Shown: positions 42,752 to 52,050, numbered from the stretch's first letter. The stretch: DNA of 64,000 bases from Streptomyces sp. f51 (GCF_037940415.1 NZ_CP149798.1:2662501-2726500), one strand, 5' to 3'. A program made the numbers and translations. Notes: a model not told the origin generated them from the letters alone.

Positions 42752-44080
42752 ATGACCAAGCGTCACGGTTATGCCCTGCTCGCCGCGGTCCTTGCCGTGG
42801 TCGTGGTCCTTTCCGCAGCCATATACGTCGGTGTCGCGGCCGACGACGGCCACACCGCCAAGGCCGCCGTCGCCAGTGGCCACACGTCGCACGACGCCGC
42901 ACCCGCCTCCACCGGCACCTGGGTCGGTGCCTGGTCCGCCTCCCCGGCCGGAGCCGAACCCGGCACGGAGCCCGACGGGCTGGCGGGCCGCTCCGTGCGC
43001 AACGTCGTGCACACCGCCGCCGGGGGTACGAGTGCCCGTATCACGCTGTCCAATCTCTACGGACAGACCCCGCTGGTCATCACCCACGCCACGATCGCCG
43101 TCGCCGCGAGCGCGAACGACGCCGCCGCCGCGGCCGGCACCATGCGCCGCCTCACCTTCGACGGCGCCCTGACGGTCACGGTCCCGTCCGGCGGGCAGGT
43201 CATGAGCGACGCCGTGCGCGTGCGCATCCCGCACGGCGTGGACGTCCTCGTCACGACGTACTCCCCGACCCCGTCGGGCCCGGTCACCTACCACCCGCGC
43301 GCCCAGCAGATCTCGTACGTGGCCGAGGGCGACCGCACCGAGGACGCGAGCGCGGCCCCGTACACCGAACAGAGCCCGTACTGGCGCTATCTGACCGCGC
43401 TCGACGTACTCAGCGACGACGCCGTGGGCACCGTCGTCGTCCTCGGCGACTCGCTCACCGACGGCATCACCTCCACCGTGGGGGCCAACCGCCGCTGGAC
43501 CGACGTCCTCTCGGAACGGCTGCGCGCCTCGGCCGGAACCGGTGCCACACCCCGCTACAGCGTCGTCAACCAGGGCATCAGCGGCAACCAGATCCTCGCC
43601 GCGGGCTCCGGCAGGCCCGCCGACAACCCCAGCGGACTGAGCCGGTTCGGACGGGACGTGCTCGACCGCACGAACGTCAAGGCCGTCGTCATCGACCTCG
43701 GCGTCAACGACATCCTGCGCAACCCGGACCAGGTCGACCCGCGTGCCGTGACCGACGGCCTGCGCGCCCTGGTGCGGCAGGCGCACGCCCGTGGACTGCG
43801 GGTCGTCGGCGCCACCCTGATGCCCTTCCAGGGCCACCGCGGATCCACCGACGCGCGGGAGGCCGTGCGCCAGGCCGTGAACGCGGAGATCCGGGCCGGG
43901 AAGGTGTACGACGCCTACGTGGACTTCGACGCCGCGCTGCGCGACCCGTACGACCCGCGCCGGCTGCGCCCCGCGTACGACTCGGGCGATCATCTGCACC
44001 CCAGCGACCTGGGCTTCCGGCGGATGGCCGAGGCGTTCGACCTGAAGGAGCTGAAGGGGTCGGTTCCGGCGGACCTGTGA
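42752..44080 (+). CDS. Secreted SGNH/GDSL hydrolase
   Basis: An extracellular esterase or lipase-type enzyme of 442 aa. The N-terminus has an export segment (YALLAAVLAVVVVLSAAIYV). A beta-rich N-domain (about 55-210) precedes the SGNH fold: block I VVVLGDSLTDG with nucleophile Ser234, block II NQGISGNQI, block III LGVNDI, and block V DHLHPSDLG with Asp413 and His416. ATG 42752 has GAGGAG upstream. Substrate could be an acyl or acetyl ester on polysaccharide or lipid. Confidence 0.9.
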   Translation: MTKRHGYALLAAVLAVVVVLSAAIYVGVAADDGHTAKAAVASGHTSHDAAPASTGTWVGAWSASPAGAEPGTEPDGLAGRSVRNVVHTAAGGTSARITLSNLYGQTPLVITHATIAVAASANDAAAAAGTMRRLTFDGALTVTVPSGGQVMSDAVRVRIPHGVDVLVTTYSPTPSGPVTYHPRAQQISYVAEGDRTEDASAAPYTEQSPYWRYLTALDVLSDDAVGTVVVLGDSLTDGITSTVGANRRWTDVLSERLRASAGTGATPRYSVVNQGISGNQILAAGSGRPADNPSGLSRFGRDVLDRTNVKAVVIDLGVNDILRNPDQVDPRAVTDGLRALVRQAHARGLRVVGATLMPFQGHRGSTDAREAVRQAVNAEIRAGKVYDAYVDFDAALRDPYDPRRLRPAYDSGDHLHPSDLGFRRMAEAFDLKELKGSVPADL

Positions 44081-44173
44081 TCCGGCGACAGGCGGACCCG
44101 TGGGCCGGGGACAGGCGGACCTGACGTTCCGGCGACAAGCGGACCTGGCGTTCCGGCGACAGGCGGACCTTGA
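44078..44173. repeat. 24-bp tandem repeat, four copies
   Basis: Units of the form GTTCCGGCGACAGGCGGACC plus four bases begin at the GDSL stop codon. Copies lie at 44078, 44102, 44126 and 44150. A shortened relative (GGTTCCGGCGGACCTG) forms the last codons of the GDSL gene, so the array may have grown from the gene end. Confidence 0.85.
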
Positions 44174-44257
44174 CCCGGTGGCCGTCGGACCCGGGATCCG
44201 GCGGCCGGCGCTCGACCACCCCGTTCAGGTGTCAACACGCCACCGGAGGAACGCTGT

Positions 44258-45127
44258 TCAGTAGCCGCCGCGCCGCCGGTCGCGGTCCTCGCGGCGTTCG
44301 CGGTGCCGCTCCCTGCGCTCCTCGTGGCGCAGACGGCGCTCCTCATGGCGCTCACGGCGCTCCTCGTGGCGCTCGCGCATCAGGTCGCGGGCGTCGTCGA
44401 GCGCGTCGAACATGTCACCGAGGCCGTCGCCGCGCGAGCCCTGCAACTCCTTGCGGGCCTCACGGCGCTCCAGCTTCTCCTGGCGGCGCTCCTCCTTGAG
44501 CCGCTGGCGCTCGGCACGGGTCAGCTTGCGCTCGACGCCCACACCGCCCCAGAACGCGAAGCCCGTGACGACCACCCGGGGCGCGCCCGGGTCGCCCGGC
44601 CTGCCCTCCTCGCGGTGGTCGAAGCCGCCCATGATGCCGATACCGCGGACGACGACCTCGACCCCGGGCGGCACGATCACGTTCAACCCGCCCATGAACG
44701 CGACACAGTTGATGACGACCTCGCGGTCCGCGAAGTTGGCCTCGCGCAGGTCGATCTCCCCACCGCCCATGAAGGCGAAGGAGTTGAAGCGCCGCGGCAC
44801 CGTCCAGCGGCCCTTGCGCTCGAAGCCGCCCAGGACCGCCACACCCCACGAGGACGAACCCTCGCCGCCGACGATGCGGGAACCCCAACTGCCGTCGTCC
44901 ACGGGCTGCTTCACCATGGAGATCCGCGGAGAGGACGGCACCGCACCCGGCAGGTCGCGGGTGATCGGCGTCAACTCCCCATAGGTGCGGGCCGCGTACG
45001 TCGCCTCCAGCCGCTCCTCGAACTCCTCCATGTCGAGACGGCCCTCCGCGAGGGCGTCCCTCAGCTGCTCGGCGACTCGTTCACGATCGGCGTCGGAGGC
45101 ACGCAGCTCCGGGAGTTCGTCGGTCAT
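44258..45127 (-). CDS. DUF1707 protein with LiaF-like domain and charged tail
   Basis: A 289-aa protein. Residues 1-60 form the DUF1707 domain (LRASDADRERVAEQLRDALA, LDMEEFEERL). Residues about 85-190 look like the C-terminal domain of LiaF-type envelope-stress proteins (RFNSFAFMGGGEIDLREANF, INCVAFMGGLNVIVPPGVEV). The last 90 residues are a highly charged coiled coil with repeated RHEERRERHEERRLRHEERR. No membrane segment is seen. A role in sensing cell-envelope stress is plausible from the family. Confidence 0.82.
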   Translation of the reverse strand: MTDELPELRASDADRERVAEQLRDALAEGRLDMEEFEERLEATYAARTYGELTPITRDLPGAVPSSPRISMVKQPVDDGSWGSRIVGGEGSSSWGVAVLGGFERKGRWTVPRRFNSFAFMGGGEIDLREANFADREVVINCVAFMGGLNVIVPPGVEVVVRGIGIMGGFDHREEGRPGDPGAPRVVVTGFAFWGGVGVERKLTRAERQRLKEERRQEKLERREARKELQGSRGDGLGDMFDALDDARDLMRERHEERRERHEERRLRHEERRERHRERREDRDRRRGGY

Positions 45128-45190
45128 GGGCAGCAGCCTACGAGGTCCCCCGCTCGCCCGCTATCCGGCCCGCCCTCCCGGAATCCCCCT

Positions 45191-46207
45191 CTACGACACC
45201 GTCTTGCCCGCGTACATACGGCTGATGACCGCCTCGATGTCCGGCTCCCGCACCGAGAGGTCCACCAGCGGATAATCCGCCGCGATCCGCGCCACCAGCG
45301 GCGCCGCCGACGTCGAGGCCGGGAACGCCAGCCACTGGCGCGGCCCCTCCACCTTCACCACCCGCGCCGACTCCAGCTCGATCGGCGGCAGTTCGCGTTC
45401 CAGGTCCACGACCAGGGTGCGCTCGCTCTCCCCCACCTCGTGCAGCCCGCTCAGCGCCCCGTCGTACATCAGCCGCCCGTGGTCGATCACCATGACCCGC
45501 CGGCACAACTGCTCTATGTCGGTGAGGTCGTGCGTGGTCAGCAGGACGGTCGTGCCGCGTTCGGCGTTCAGGTCCCGCAGGAACTCCCGGACCCGCACCT
45601 TGCTGACCACGTCGAGCCCGATCGTCGGCTCGTCGAGATAGAGCACCTCCGGGTCGTGCAGCAGGGCCGCCGCGATGTCGCCGCGCATCCGCTGCCCCAG
45701 CGACAGCTGACGCACCGGCACGTCCAGCAGGGCGCCCAGTTCGAGGAGTTCGACACAGCGGTCGAGGTTCTCCCGGAACCGCGCGTCCGGTACCCGGTAC
45801 ATCCGGTGCATGAGCCGGTACGAGTCGATCAGCGGGAGGTCCCACCACAGCGTCGTGCGCTGCCCGAACACGACCCCGATCCGGCGCGCGACCCGGGTGC
45901 GCTCGCGGGACGGGTCGAGACCCGCGACCCGCAGCCGGCCCGCGGACGGGGTGAGGATGCCGGTGAGCATCTTGATCGTGGTCGACTTCCCGGCGCCGTT
46001 CGGGCCGATGTAGCCGACCATCTCCCCGCGTCCGACGGTGAACGAGATCGAGTCGACGGCCCGCACCTGACGCCGCTCGCTCCGCAGGAACCCCGTCCTC
46101 TTGCGCACGTCGAAGACCTTCTCGACCCCGTCGAGCTCGATGAACCCGCCCCCCGGCCCCGGGTCCCCGCCCGGACCCGCCGGATCCCTGTCTGCGGCGA
46201 TGGTCAC
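45191..46207 (-). CDS. ABC-2 exporter ATP-binding protein
   Basis: The nucleotide-binding subunit (338 aa) of a three-gene ABC-2 exporter. Walker A is GPNGAGKSTT, the Q-loop VVFGQRTTLWWDLP, the signature LSLGQRMRGD, Walker B LYLDEPTIGLD and the switch His TTHDLTD. The GTG start at 46207 lies ten bases past the stop of the first permease gene, so the three genes form an operon. Related systems with DUF990-type permeases are annotated as putative exporters; the substrate is unknown. Confidence 0.9.
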   Translation of the reverse strand: MTIAADRDPAGPGGDPGPGGGFIELDGVEKVFDVRKRTGFLRSERRQVRAVDSISFTVGRGEMVGYIGPNGAGKSTTIKMLTGILTPSAGRLRVAGLDPSRERTRVARRIGVVFGQRTTLWWDLPLIDSYRLMHRMYRVPDARFRENLDRCVELLELGALLDVPVRQLSLGQRMRGDIAAALLHDPEVLYLDEPTIGLDVVSKVRVREFLRDLNAERGTTVLLTTHDLTDIEQLCRRVMVIDHGRLMYDGALSGLHEVGESERTLVVDLERELPPIELESARVVKVEGPRQWLAFPASTSAAPLVARIAADYPLVDLSVREPDIEAVISRMYAGKTVS

Positions 46208-46217
46208 GACCGTTCTC

Positions 46218-47129
46218 CTAACTTCCCGTGCTCCGGTAGGCGCGCAGCCCCGCGCGCCAGGCGATCCCGGCCAGCGCGCAGCACAGCGCCGCCACGAGCG
46301 GAGGCGCGAACGCGACCCACACCGGCAGGTCGAGCGGATAGGGCCGCCCCAGCACGTACAGCGCGGGCAGCCAGTTGACGAAGGCGAGCGGGAGGACGAA
46401 GGTCACCCCGCGCAGCATGTCCTTGGCGAAGATGGTCGGGGGGTACTGAAGGAGCGTATTGCCGCCGTACGTGAAGGAGTTCTGCACCTCGGAGGCGTCC
46501 TGCGCGACGAACTGGAACGCCCCGCCCGCCACGAACACCGCCGAGAAGATCCCCGCGCCGCTCAGCAGCATCATCGGCATCATCAGCACCTTGAGCGGTG
46601 TCCAGTGGATGTCGAGGACGGCGAGGGCGTACCCGAGGACGAGCAGGCCCTGGGTGATCCGGCCGAGGCGGCGCAGCGCGAAACGGTCGGCGGCGACCTG
46701 CGCGAGCACCGGTACCGGGCGCACCAGCAGGGTGTCCAGCGTGCCGTCGCGCACCCGGCGCCCCAGCCGGTCCATCGAGCCGAGCGCGAGGTCCGCGAAC
46801 CCGAACGCGACACCGGACACCCCGTAGAGCAGGGCGACCTCGGGCAGGCTGTAGCCGCCGAGCCGGTCGACCCGCGAGAACATCAGCAGGATCGCCGCGA
46901 AGTCGAGAGCGGTCGCCGCGAAGTTGCCGAAGGCCGTCATCGCGAAGGACGCCCGGTAGGCCATCGTGGAGCGGACCCACATCGCGCTGATCAACCGGTA
47001 GGCGCGCAGCCCGTCCCGCAGCCGCTCGTACCCGCCCTGCCGCTCGAAGGGGCGGAAGTCCACCGCCGGGACCGGCGCCTCACGAAGGGGCGCGGCCCGC
47101 GTCACCTTCTCCTCCACCGGGTCAGCCAC
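46218..47129 (-). CDS. ABC-2 family permease (DUF990-like), subunit 1
   Basis: A 303-aa membrane protein with about six segments. The cytoplasmic start (1-60) is followed by VRSTMAYRASFAMTAFGNF, and GSMDRLGRRVRDGTLDTLLVR is the conserved soluble loop of the family. The GTG start overlaps the end of the other permease gene by eight bases. The two permeases likely form a heterodimer with the ATPase encoded downstream. Confidence 0.85.
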   Translation of the reverse strand: MADPVEEKVTRAAPLREAPVPAVDFRPFERQGGYERLRDGLRAYRLISAMWVRSTMAYRASFAMTAFGNFAATALDFAAILLMFSRVDRLGGYSLPEVALLYGVSGVAFGFADLALGSMDRLGRRVRDGTLDTLLVRPVPVLAQVAADRFALRRLGRITQGLLVLGYALAVLDIHWTPLKVLMMPMMLLSGAGIFSAVFVAGGAFQFVAQDASEVQNSFTYGGNTLLQYPPTIFAKDMLRGVTFVLPLAFVNWLPALYVLGRPYPLDLPVWVAFAPPLVAALCCALAGIAWRAGLRAYRSTGS

Positions 47130-47922
47130 CCTGGACCACCACCCTTCGCGTCGCCACCGACTGCACCAGCCGTCCGACGGCCAGCAGCCCGACCGCCCAG
47201 GCGGCCTGCACCGCGTACGTGCCCATTGGATCCGCCGTGCCGAGCAGGACGTCCACGGGCGCCTGGATCAGCGACGACCAGGGCAGCGCCCGTACGACCT
47301 CGCCGAGCGCGCCCGGGAACACGTTCAGCGGCAGCAGCATCCCCGAGCAGAAGATCCCCGCGATCGAGGTCAGCTGCGCCACCCCCGCCCCGTCGAGCAG
47401 CCAGAACGCCGACAGCGCCACCAAGAAGCGGATCGCGAACCCCACGACCACCCCGAGCGCGACCGCGACCAGGAAGGCGAGCCAGGTCAGCGGATCCGAC
47501 GGCAGCGCCAGGTCGAAGACGAGCGCGCCGAACAGCAGCGGGACCACTCCGCGGCCCAGCAGATGGAACAGCGCCCGCCCCATGTCCTGGGCGAGCCACC
47601 ACATCTGGAGATCGGCCGGACGGTACAGGTCGATCGCGATGTCACCCGTACGGATGCGTTCGATCAGTTCGTCCTCGAAGCCACCGCCCATCATCGCGAC
47701 CACCATCAGCAGCCCCTGGCTGACCCAGACGTAGGTGAGCGCCTGTGCCTGGTCGTAGCCGCCGAGGTGCGGCTTGCTGTCCCACAGGGCCATGAACAGA
47801 TACGCCAGGATCAGCCCGAACACGGTGTTGGTGAAGACACCCGCGGCGGTGGCGATCCGGTAGGTGGCATACCGCCGGAACCCGCTGCCCGCGACAGCCG
47901 CGTACAACCGCGCCGTGCCCAC
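47122..47922 (-). CDS. ABC-2 family permease (DUF990-like), subunit 2
   Basis: A 266-aa permease, first gene of the exporter operon. Six membrane segments are visible, with ELIERIRTGDIAIDLYRPAD matching the family loop between segments 2 and 3. GTG 47922 (MGTARLYAAVAG) is preceded by AAAGGGAC; the longer open frame reads through the promoter region. Its own promoter should lie within 47923-48118, shared with the divergent penicillin-binding protein gene. Confidence 0.85.
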   Translation of the reverse strand: MGTARLYAAVAGSGFRRYATYRIATAAGVFTNTVFGLILAYLFMALWDSKPHLGGYDQAQALTYVWVSQGLLMVVAMMGGGFEDELIERIRTGDIAIDLYRPADLQMWWLAQDMGRALFHLLGRGVVPLLFGALVFDLALPSDPLTWLAFLVAVALGVVVGFAIRFLVALSAFWLLDGAGVAQLTSIAGIFCSGMLLPLNVFPGALGEVVRALPWSSLIQAPVDVLLGTADPMGTYAVQAAWAVGLLAVGRLVQSVATRRVVVQGG

Positions 47923-48118
47923 AACCCGTCCCTTTCCCCAGCGTTGAGCCAAAGCGCAGGAGCCTAGCCCCGGCCGGGCACGGGCCGCCAGGCATTTTCC
48001 GGCGCGACGCGTGCCGGATCGGGCAACGGAACACATGGTGCGAGAGTCTTCAATTGGGGCGCATCAGGCGTAAGAGGGCGTACGAGACAGTACGACGCGA
48101 CACAGGAGTCCGGCGAAC

Positions 48119-50575
48119 ATGAGCGACGAGCCGCAGCAGCGCAGCCAGGGCTGGGCATCCAGGGAGCCGGGAGCACAACCGGGCAGCCCGGGCACGAAGC
48201 AGCAGCCGCGGCCCCGGCAGAAGCCCCCGGGCAAGGGGAAACAGCGGCCCAAGCGCACCGGCCTGCGCAGACTCGTCCCCACCTGGCGCATGCTCCTCGG
48301 CACGATCCTCGGCACGGCCCTGCTCCTGGCCGGCCTCTTCGCCCTCGGCTACTTCCTCGTCCGCATCCCCTCCGCGAACGCGGCGGCCGTCAAGCAGAGC
48401 AACGTCTTCCTGTACGCCGACGGCAGCCAGCTCGCCCGCGACGGCGACGTCAACCGCGAGAACGTCGCCCTGGAACACATCTCCAAGGTCGCCCAGCACG
48501 CCACCCTCGCCGCCGAGGACCGCGACTTCTACAGCGAGTCCGCCATCGACCCCAAGGCGATGATCCGCGCCGGCTGGAACACCGTCACCGGCAAGGGCCG
48601 CCAGTCCGGCTCGACCATCACCCAGCAGTACGTCAAGAACTACTACCTCGGCCAGGAACAGACCGTCACCCGGAAGGTCAAGGAGTTCTTCATCTCCGTC
48701 AAGCTCGACCGGGAGAAGAGCAAGGATGAGATCCTGGAGGGCTACCTCAACACCAGCTACTACGGCCGCAACGCCTACGGCATCCAGGCCGCCGCCCAGG
48801 CCTACTACGGCGTGAACGCCCGGGACCTCACCGTCGGCCAGGGCGCCTACCTCGCCGCCCTGCTCAACGCCCCCAGCGAGTACGACGTGATCGCCCACCC
48901 CGAGAACAGGGCCGGGGCCCTCGCCCGCTGGAACTACGTCCTCGACGGCATGGTCAAACAGAAGTGGCTGACCCGCGCCGCCCGCGCCCGGGTCGCCTTC
49001 CCCGAACCCCGGCAGGCCAAGGGATCGGCGGGCCTCTCGGGCCAGCGCGGCTATCTCGTCCAGGCCGTGACCGCCTATCTGACCTCCAACGGGATCCTCG
49101 ACGAGGACACCCTGACCCGCGGCGGCTTCCGCATCACCACCACGCTCCAGAAGTCCAAGCAGGACGCCTTCGTACGGGCCGTGAACGACCAGCTCATGGA
49201 CGGGCTCGACCGGAAGAACCGCAAGGTGGACACCTACGTCCGCGCCGGCGGCGTCGCCATCGACCCGTCCAGCGGCAAGGTCCTCGCGATGTACGGCGGC
49301 ATCGACTACACCAAGCAGTACGTCAACAACGCCACCCGCCGCGACTACCAGGTCGGCTCCACCTTCAAGCCGTTCGTGTTCGCCTCGGCCGTCCAGAACG
49401 GCTCCGCGACCGAGGACGGCCGCCCCATCAACCCGAACACCGTCTACGACGGCACCGACCGGCGCCCCGTCCAGGGCTGGAACGGCGGCACCTACGCACC
49501 GGAGAACGAGGACGGCGAGTCGTACGGGGACATCTCCGTGCGCACCGCCACCGACAGGTCGGTCAACTCCGTGTACGCGCAGATGGCCGTCGACGTCGGG
49601 CCCGCGAACGTGGAGCGGACCGCCGTGGCCCTTGGCCTGCCCGCCGACACCCCCGACCTGACCGCCTCCCCCTCCATCGCGCTCGGCCCGGCCACCGCCA
49701 GCGTCCTCGACATGACGGAGGCCTACGCCACGCTCGCCAACCACGGCAGGCACGGCCCGTACACCCTCGTCGCGAAGATCACCAAGGACGGCTCCGAGAG
49801 CGTCAGGCTGCCGGCCCCGGACGGCGCGGCCGCCGACCGGCAGGCCGTGAGCCGCGAGGCCGCCGACACGACGACCTCCATGCTCCAGAGCGTCGTCGAC
49901 GGCGGCACCGGACAGGCCGCCCAGAACGCGGGCAGGCCCGCCGCGGGCAAGACCGGCACGGCGGAGGAGGACACGGCCGCGTGGTTCGCGGGCTACACCC
50001 CCGACCTCGCCACCGTCGTCGCCGTGATGGGCCAGGACCCCGACACCGGCGCCCACAAGTCCCTGTACGGCGCGCTCGGGCTGGCCCGTGTCAACGGCGG
50101 GGGCCTTCCCGCGCAGATCTGGGCCCAGTTCACCCAGGACGCCCTGGACGGGAGCGACTACACGGACTTCGACCTCCAGCTCCAGCCGGGCGCCGAGGAA
50201 CCGGACGACTCCGTGTACGACCCCGGCACCACGGACACCACCGGCGGCCAGGACAGCGGCGGCACCACCGACGGCACCCAGGGCGGGGCCAACGGCAGCA
50301 GGCCGGGCCCGTCGACCGGCCGGACCCCTGGCCGGGGTCCGGAGCGGAGTCCCGAGCGGGGAGGGTCCCACGACCGGACCGGCGGCACCGGCGGCACCGG
50401 CACGTCCCGTGGCACCGGCGCCTCCGGAGGCTCGACCGGCACCACGGGGGGCACGCGCCCCGGCGGTCCTCACACCGGCACGCGCACCGGTGGCACCACC
50501 ACGGGCGGCGGCACCGCCGGATCCACCGGCGGCACCAGGAAGGGCACCGCCGCGGTCAGATCCCCAGGTCCTTGA
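48119..50575 (+). CDS. Class A penicillin-binding protein (bifunctional transglycosylase/transpeptidase)
   Basis: Builds peptidoglycan glycan strands and cross-links them outside the membrane. The 818-aa protein has a cytoplasmic basic N-terminus, a membrane segment (about 58-82), a GT51 domain with Glu133 (AEDRDFYSESAIDP) and GSTITQQYVKNYYL, and a transpeptidase domain with S414-T-F-K417, S481-V-N483 and K611-T-G. The last 110 residues are Gly/Thr-rich low complexity, likely a wall-spanning tail. The final codons overlap the convergent bcp gene by 20 bases. Confidence 0.94.
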   Translation: MSDEPQQRSQGWASREPGAQPGSPGTKQQPRPRQKPPGKGKQRPKRTGLRRLVPTWRMLLGTILGTALLLAGLFALGYFLVRIPSANAAAVKQSNVFLYADGSQLARDGDVNRENVALEHISKVAQHATLAAEDRDFYSESAIDPKAMIRAGWNTVTGKGRQSGSTITQQYVKNYYLGQEQTVTRKVKEFFISVKLDREKSKDEILEGYLNTSYYGRNAYGIQAAAQAYYGVNARDLTVGQGAYLAALLNAPSEYDVIAHPENRAGALARWNYVLDGMVKQKWLTRAARARVAFPEPRQAKGSAGLSGQRGYLVQAVTAYLTSNGILDEDTLTRGGFRITTTLQKSKQDAFVRAVNDQLMDGLDRKNRKVDTYVRAGGVAIDPSSGKVLAMYGGIDYTKQYVNNATRRDYQVGSTFKPFVFASAVQNGSATEDGRPINPNTVYDGTDRRPVQGWNGGTYAPENEDGESYGDISVRTATDRSVNSVYAQMAVDVGPANVERTAVALGLPADTPDLTASPSIALGPATASVLDMTEAYATLANHGRHGPYTLVAKITKDGSESVRLPAPDGAAADRQAVSREAADTTTSMLQSVVDGGTGQAAQNAGRPAAGKTGTAEEDTAAWFAGYTPDLATVVAVMGQDPDTGAHKSLYGALGLARVNGGGLPAQIWAQFTQDALDGSDYTDFDLQLQPGAEEPDDSVYDPGTTDTTGGQDSGGTTDGTQGGANGSRPGPSTGRTPGRGPERSPERGGSHDRTGGTGGTGTSRGTGASGGSTGTTGGTRPGGPHTGTRTGGTTTGGGTAGSTGGTRKGTAAVRSPGP

Positions 50576-51023
50576 TGATCTTCGCCACGTGCCCGGTCGC
50601 CTTCACGTTGTACAGCGCCCGCTCGACCTTGCCCTCCTCGTCCACCACCACCGTGGACCGGATGACACCGACGACCGTCTTGCCGTACAGCTTCTTCTCG
50701 CCGAAGGCCCCGTACGCCTCCAGGACCGTCTTGTCGGGATCGCCGACCAGCGTGACCTTCAAGGACTCCTTCTCACGGAACTTGGCCAGCTTCTCGGGCT
50801 TGTCCGGGGAGACACCGATCACGTCGTACCCCGCGCCCGCCAGCAGGTCGAGGTTGTCCGTGAAGTCGCAGGCCTGCTTCGTGCAGCCGGGCGTGAGGGC
50901 GGCCGGGTAGAAGTAGACGATGACCTTGCGGCCCTTGTGGTCGGCCAGGGAGACCTCGTTGCCGTCGGCGTCGGGCAGGGTGAAGGCGGGGGCGGTGTCG
51001 CCGGGCTGAAGTCGCTCGCTCAT
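50556..51023 (-). CDS. bcp: Thioredoxin-dependent thiol peroxidase (Bcp)
   Basis: Reduces hydroperoxides with electrons from thioredoxin in the cytoplasm. The 155-aa atypical 2-Cys peroxiredoxin has the peroxidatic Cys47 in TPGCTKQACDF and the resolving Cys52 five residues later. FYPAALTPGC and VSPDKPEKLAKF are typical of the Bcp/PrxQ group. It is convergent with, and overlaps, the penicillin-binding protein gene. Confidence 0.95.
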   Translation of the reverse strand: MSERLQPGDTAPAFTLPDADGNEVSLADHKGRKVIVYFYPAALTPGCTKQACDFTDNLDLLAGAGYDVIGVSPDKPEKLAKFREKESLKVTLVGDPDKTVLEAYGAFGEKKLYGKTVVGVIRSTVVVDEEGKVERALYNVKATGHVAKIIKDLGI

Positions 51024-51157
51024 CGGAACCTCACGTGGCCGGGGGGATGGAATGGATACGGAACGAGCGTAATGGGGGGTGCCGAGGGGTGCGGTCCGGT
51101 ACGAACTGACAGACTGTCCGAATCAGGGAGTCACTACACGACCACGGAGGCAGCGCG

Positions 51158-51496
51158 GTGTCGGATACGTCGAGAACGCCGGATACCAGGACTCCGGCGC
51201 AGATCGAGGCGGACATCAAGCACCGCCGCACAACGCTCGCCGACACGCTCGACGAGATCGGCGTACGGGTGCACCCGAAGACGATCGTCGGGGACGCCAA
51301 GGCCAAGGTCGCCTCGAACATCGACCACACACTGGGGCGCGCCTACGTCGGCGTCAACCGTGTCGTCGGCGACGTGAAGGGCCAGTTCGTCACGGAGGAC
51401 GGCGCGCCCCGGCTGGAGCGCATCGTGCCGGCGGCCCTCGTCGCGGTGGGGCTCGTCGGGCTGCTCGTGATGGGGACGCGGCGGCGCAAGGGCTGA
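51158..51496 (+). CDS. DUF3618 domain protein
   Basis: A 112-aa membrane-associated protein. The DUF3618 motif is TPAQIEADIKHRRTTLADTL near the N-terminus, with one membrane segment at the end (RIVPAALVAVGLVGLLVMG) and a basic tail. The GTG at 51158 has GGAGG upstream. Function is unknown; the family is common in actinobacteria. It precedes the GroES-like gene by 43 bases. Confidence 0.82.
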   Translation: MSDTSRTPDTRTPAQIEADIKHRRTTLADTLDEIGVRVHPKTIVGDAKAKVASNIDHTLGRAYVGVNRVVGDVKGQFVTEDGAPRLERIVPAALVAVGLVGLLVMGTRRRKG

Positions 51497-51539
51497 CCCG
51501 CCCGCGTACGAAACCGGACGGGACAGGTAGGTTCAGGGC

Positions 51540-51896
51540 GTGAGCGCCAACCGTGAAACGCACAGCACCCATGACGACAAGCTGCCCATCCGGATGCTGC
51601 ACGACCGCGTGCTGGTACGGCAGGACGCCGCCGAGGGCGAGCGGCGCTCCGGCGGCGGCATCCTGATCCCCGCGACGGCGGCCGTCGGCCGCCGGCTCGC
51701 CTGGGCCGACGTCGTCGCCGTCGGCCAGAACGTCCGTACGGTGGAGCCGGGCGACCGGGTCCTGTACGACCCGGAGGACCGGGCCGAGGTCGAGGTCCGC
51801 GGGATCGCCTACGTGCTGATGCGCGAACGGGACCTGCACGCCGTGGCCGCGGACCGCTTCGAGGGCTCCGAGGACTCGACCGGCCTGTATTTGTAG
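51540..51896 (+). CDS. GroES-like small protein
   Basis: A 118-aa protein with the chaperonin-10 fold signature: IRMLHDRVLVRQD, GGILIPATA, ADVVAVGQNVRTVEPGDRVLY. It is probably not the main GroES, since no groEL gene is adjacent and it has N- and C-terminal extensions (ADRFEGSEDSTGLYL). It may assist one of several GroEL copies or have its own role. The GTG start at 51540 is weakly supported by an upstream AGG. Confidence 0.78.
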   Translation: MSANRETHSTHDDKLPIRMLHDRVLVRQDAAEGERRSGGGILIPATAAVGRRLAWADVVAVGQNVRTVEPGDRVLYDPEDRAEVEVRGIAYVLMRERDLHAVAADRFEGSEDSTGLYL

Positions 51897-51911
51897 GGCG
51901 TAAGCACGCCG

Positions 51912-51943
51912 AAGGGGCTGGTGACCATGGTCACCGGCCCCTT
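51912..51943 (+). terminator. Terminator after the GroES-like gene
   Basis: AAGGGGC and GGTGACC pair with GGTCACC and GGCCCCTT in one long, nearly perfect hairpin (one mismatch), 16 bases past the stop. It separates this gene from the riboswitch-controlled unit. Confidence 0.8.
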
Positions 51944-51970
51944 TCGCCATTCCTTGCTACGGTGGAGGGA

Positions 51971-52013
51971 CCCCGACGAGACGCGCCGTACCGGGCCTGG
52001 CAAAGACGACGCA
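51971..52013 (+). promoter_or_regulatory. Guanidine-III (mini-ykkC class III) riboswitch
   Basis: The segment holds the class III signature in order: CCCCGACGAG, then ACGCGCCGTACCGGGCC, then GGCAAAGACGACGC. CCCG pairs with CGGG as the pseudoknot, and GCGCCGT pairs with ACGACGC with one mismatch. It lies upstream of an SMR exporter gene, the usual target of guanidine riboswitches. AGACGACG (52004-52011) is fully complementary to CGTCGTCT (52027-52034) just before the ribosome site, which suggests a translational switch. Confidence 0.88.
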
Positions 52014-52050
52014 GCCCTTGTTCAGCCGTCGTCTCCCGGAGGTGCCTCCC

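Noticed and set aside
51912..51943. Part of the riboswitch
   Set aside because: The hairpin sits before the conserved aptamer core and directly after the GroES-like gene, so it is a terminator for that gene.
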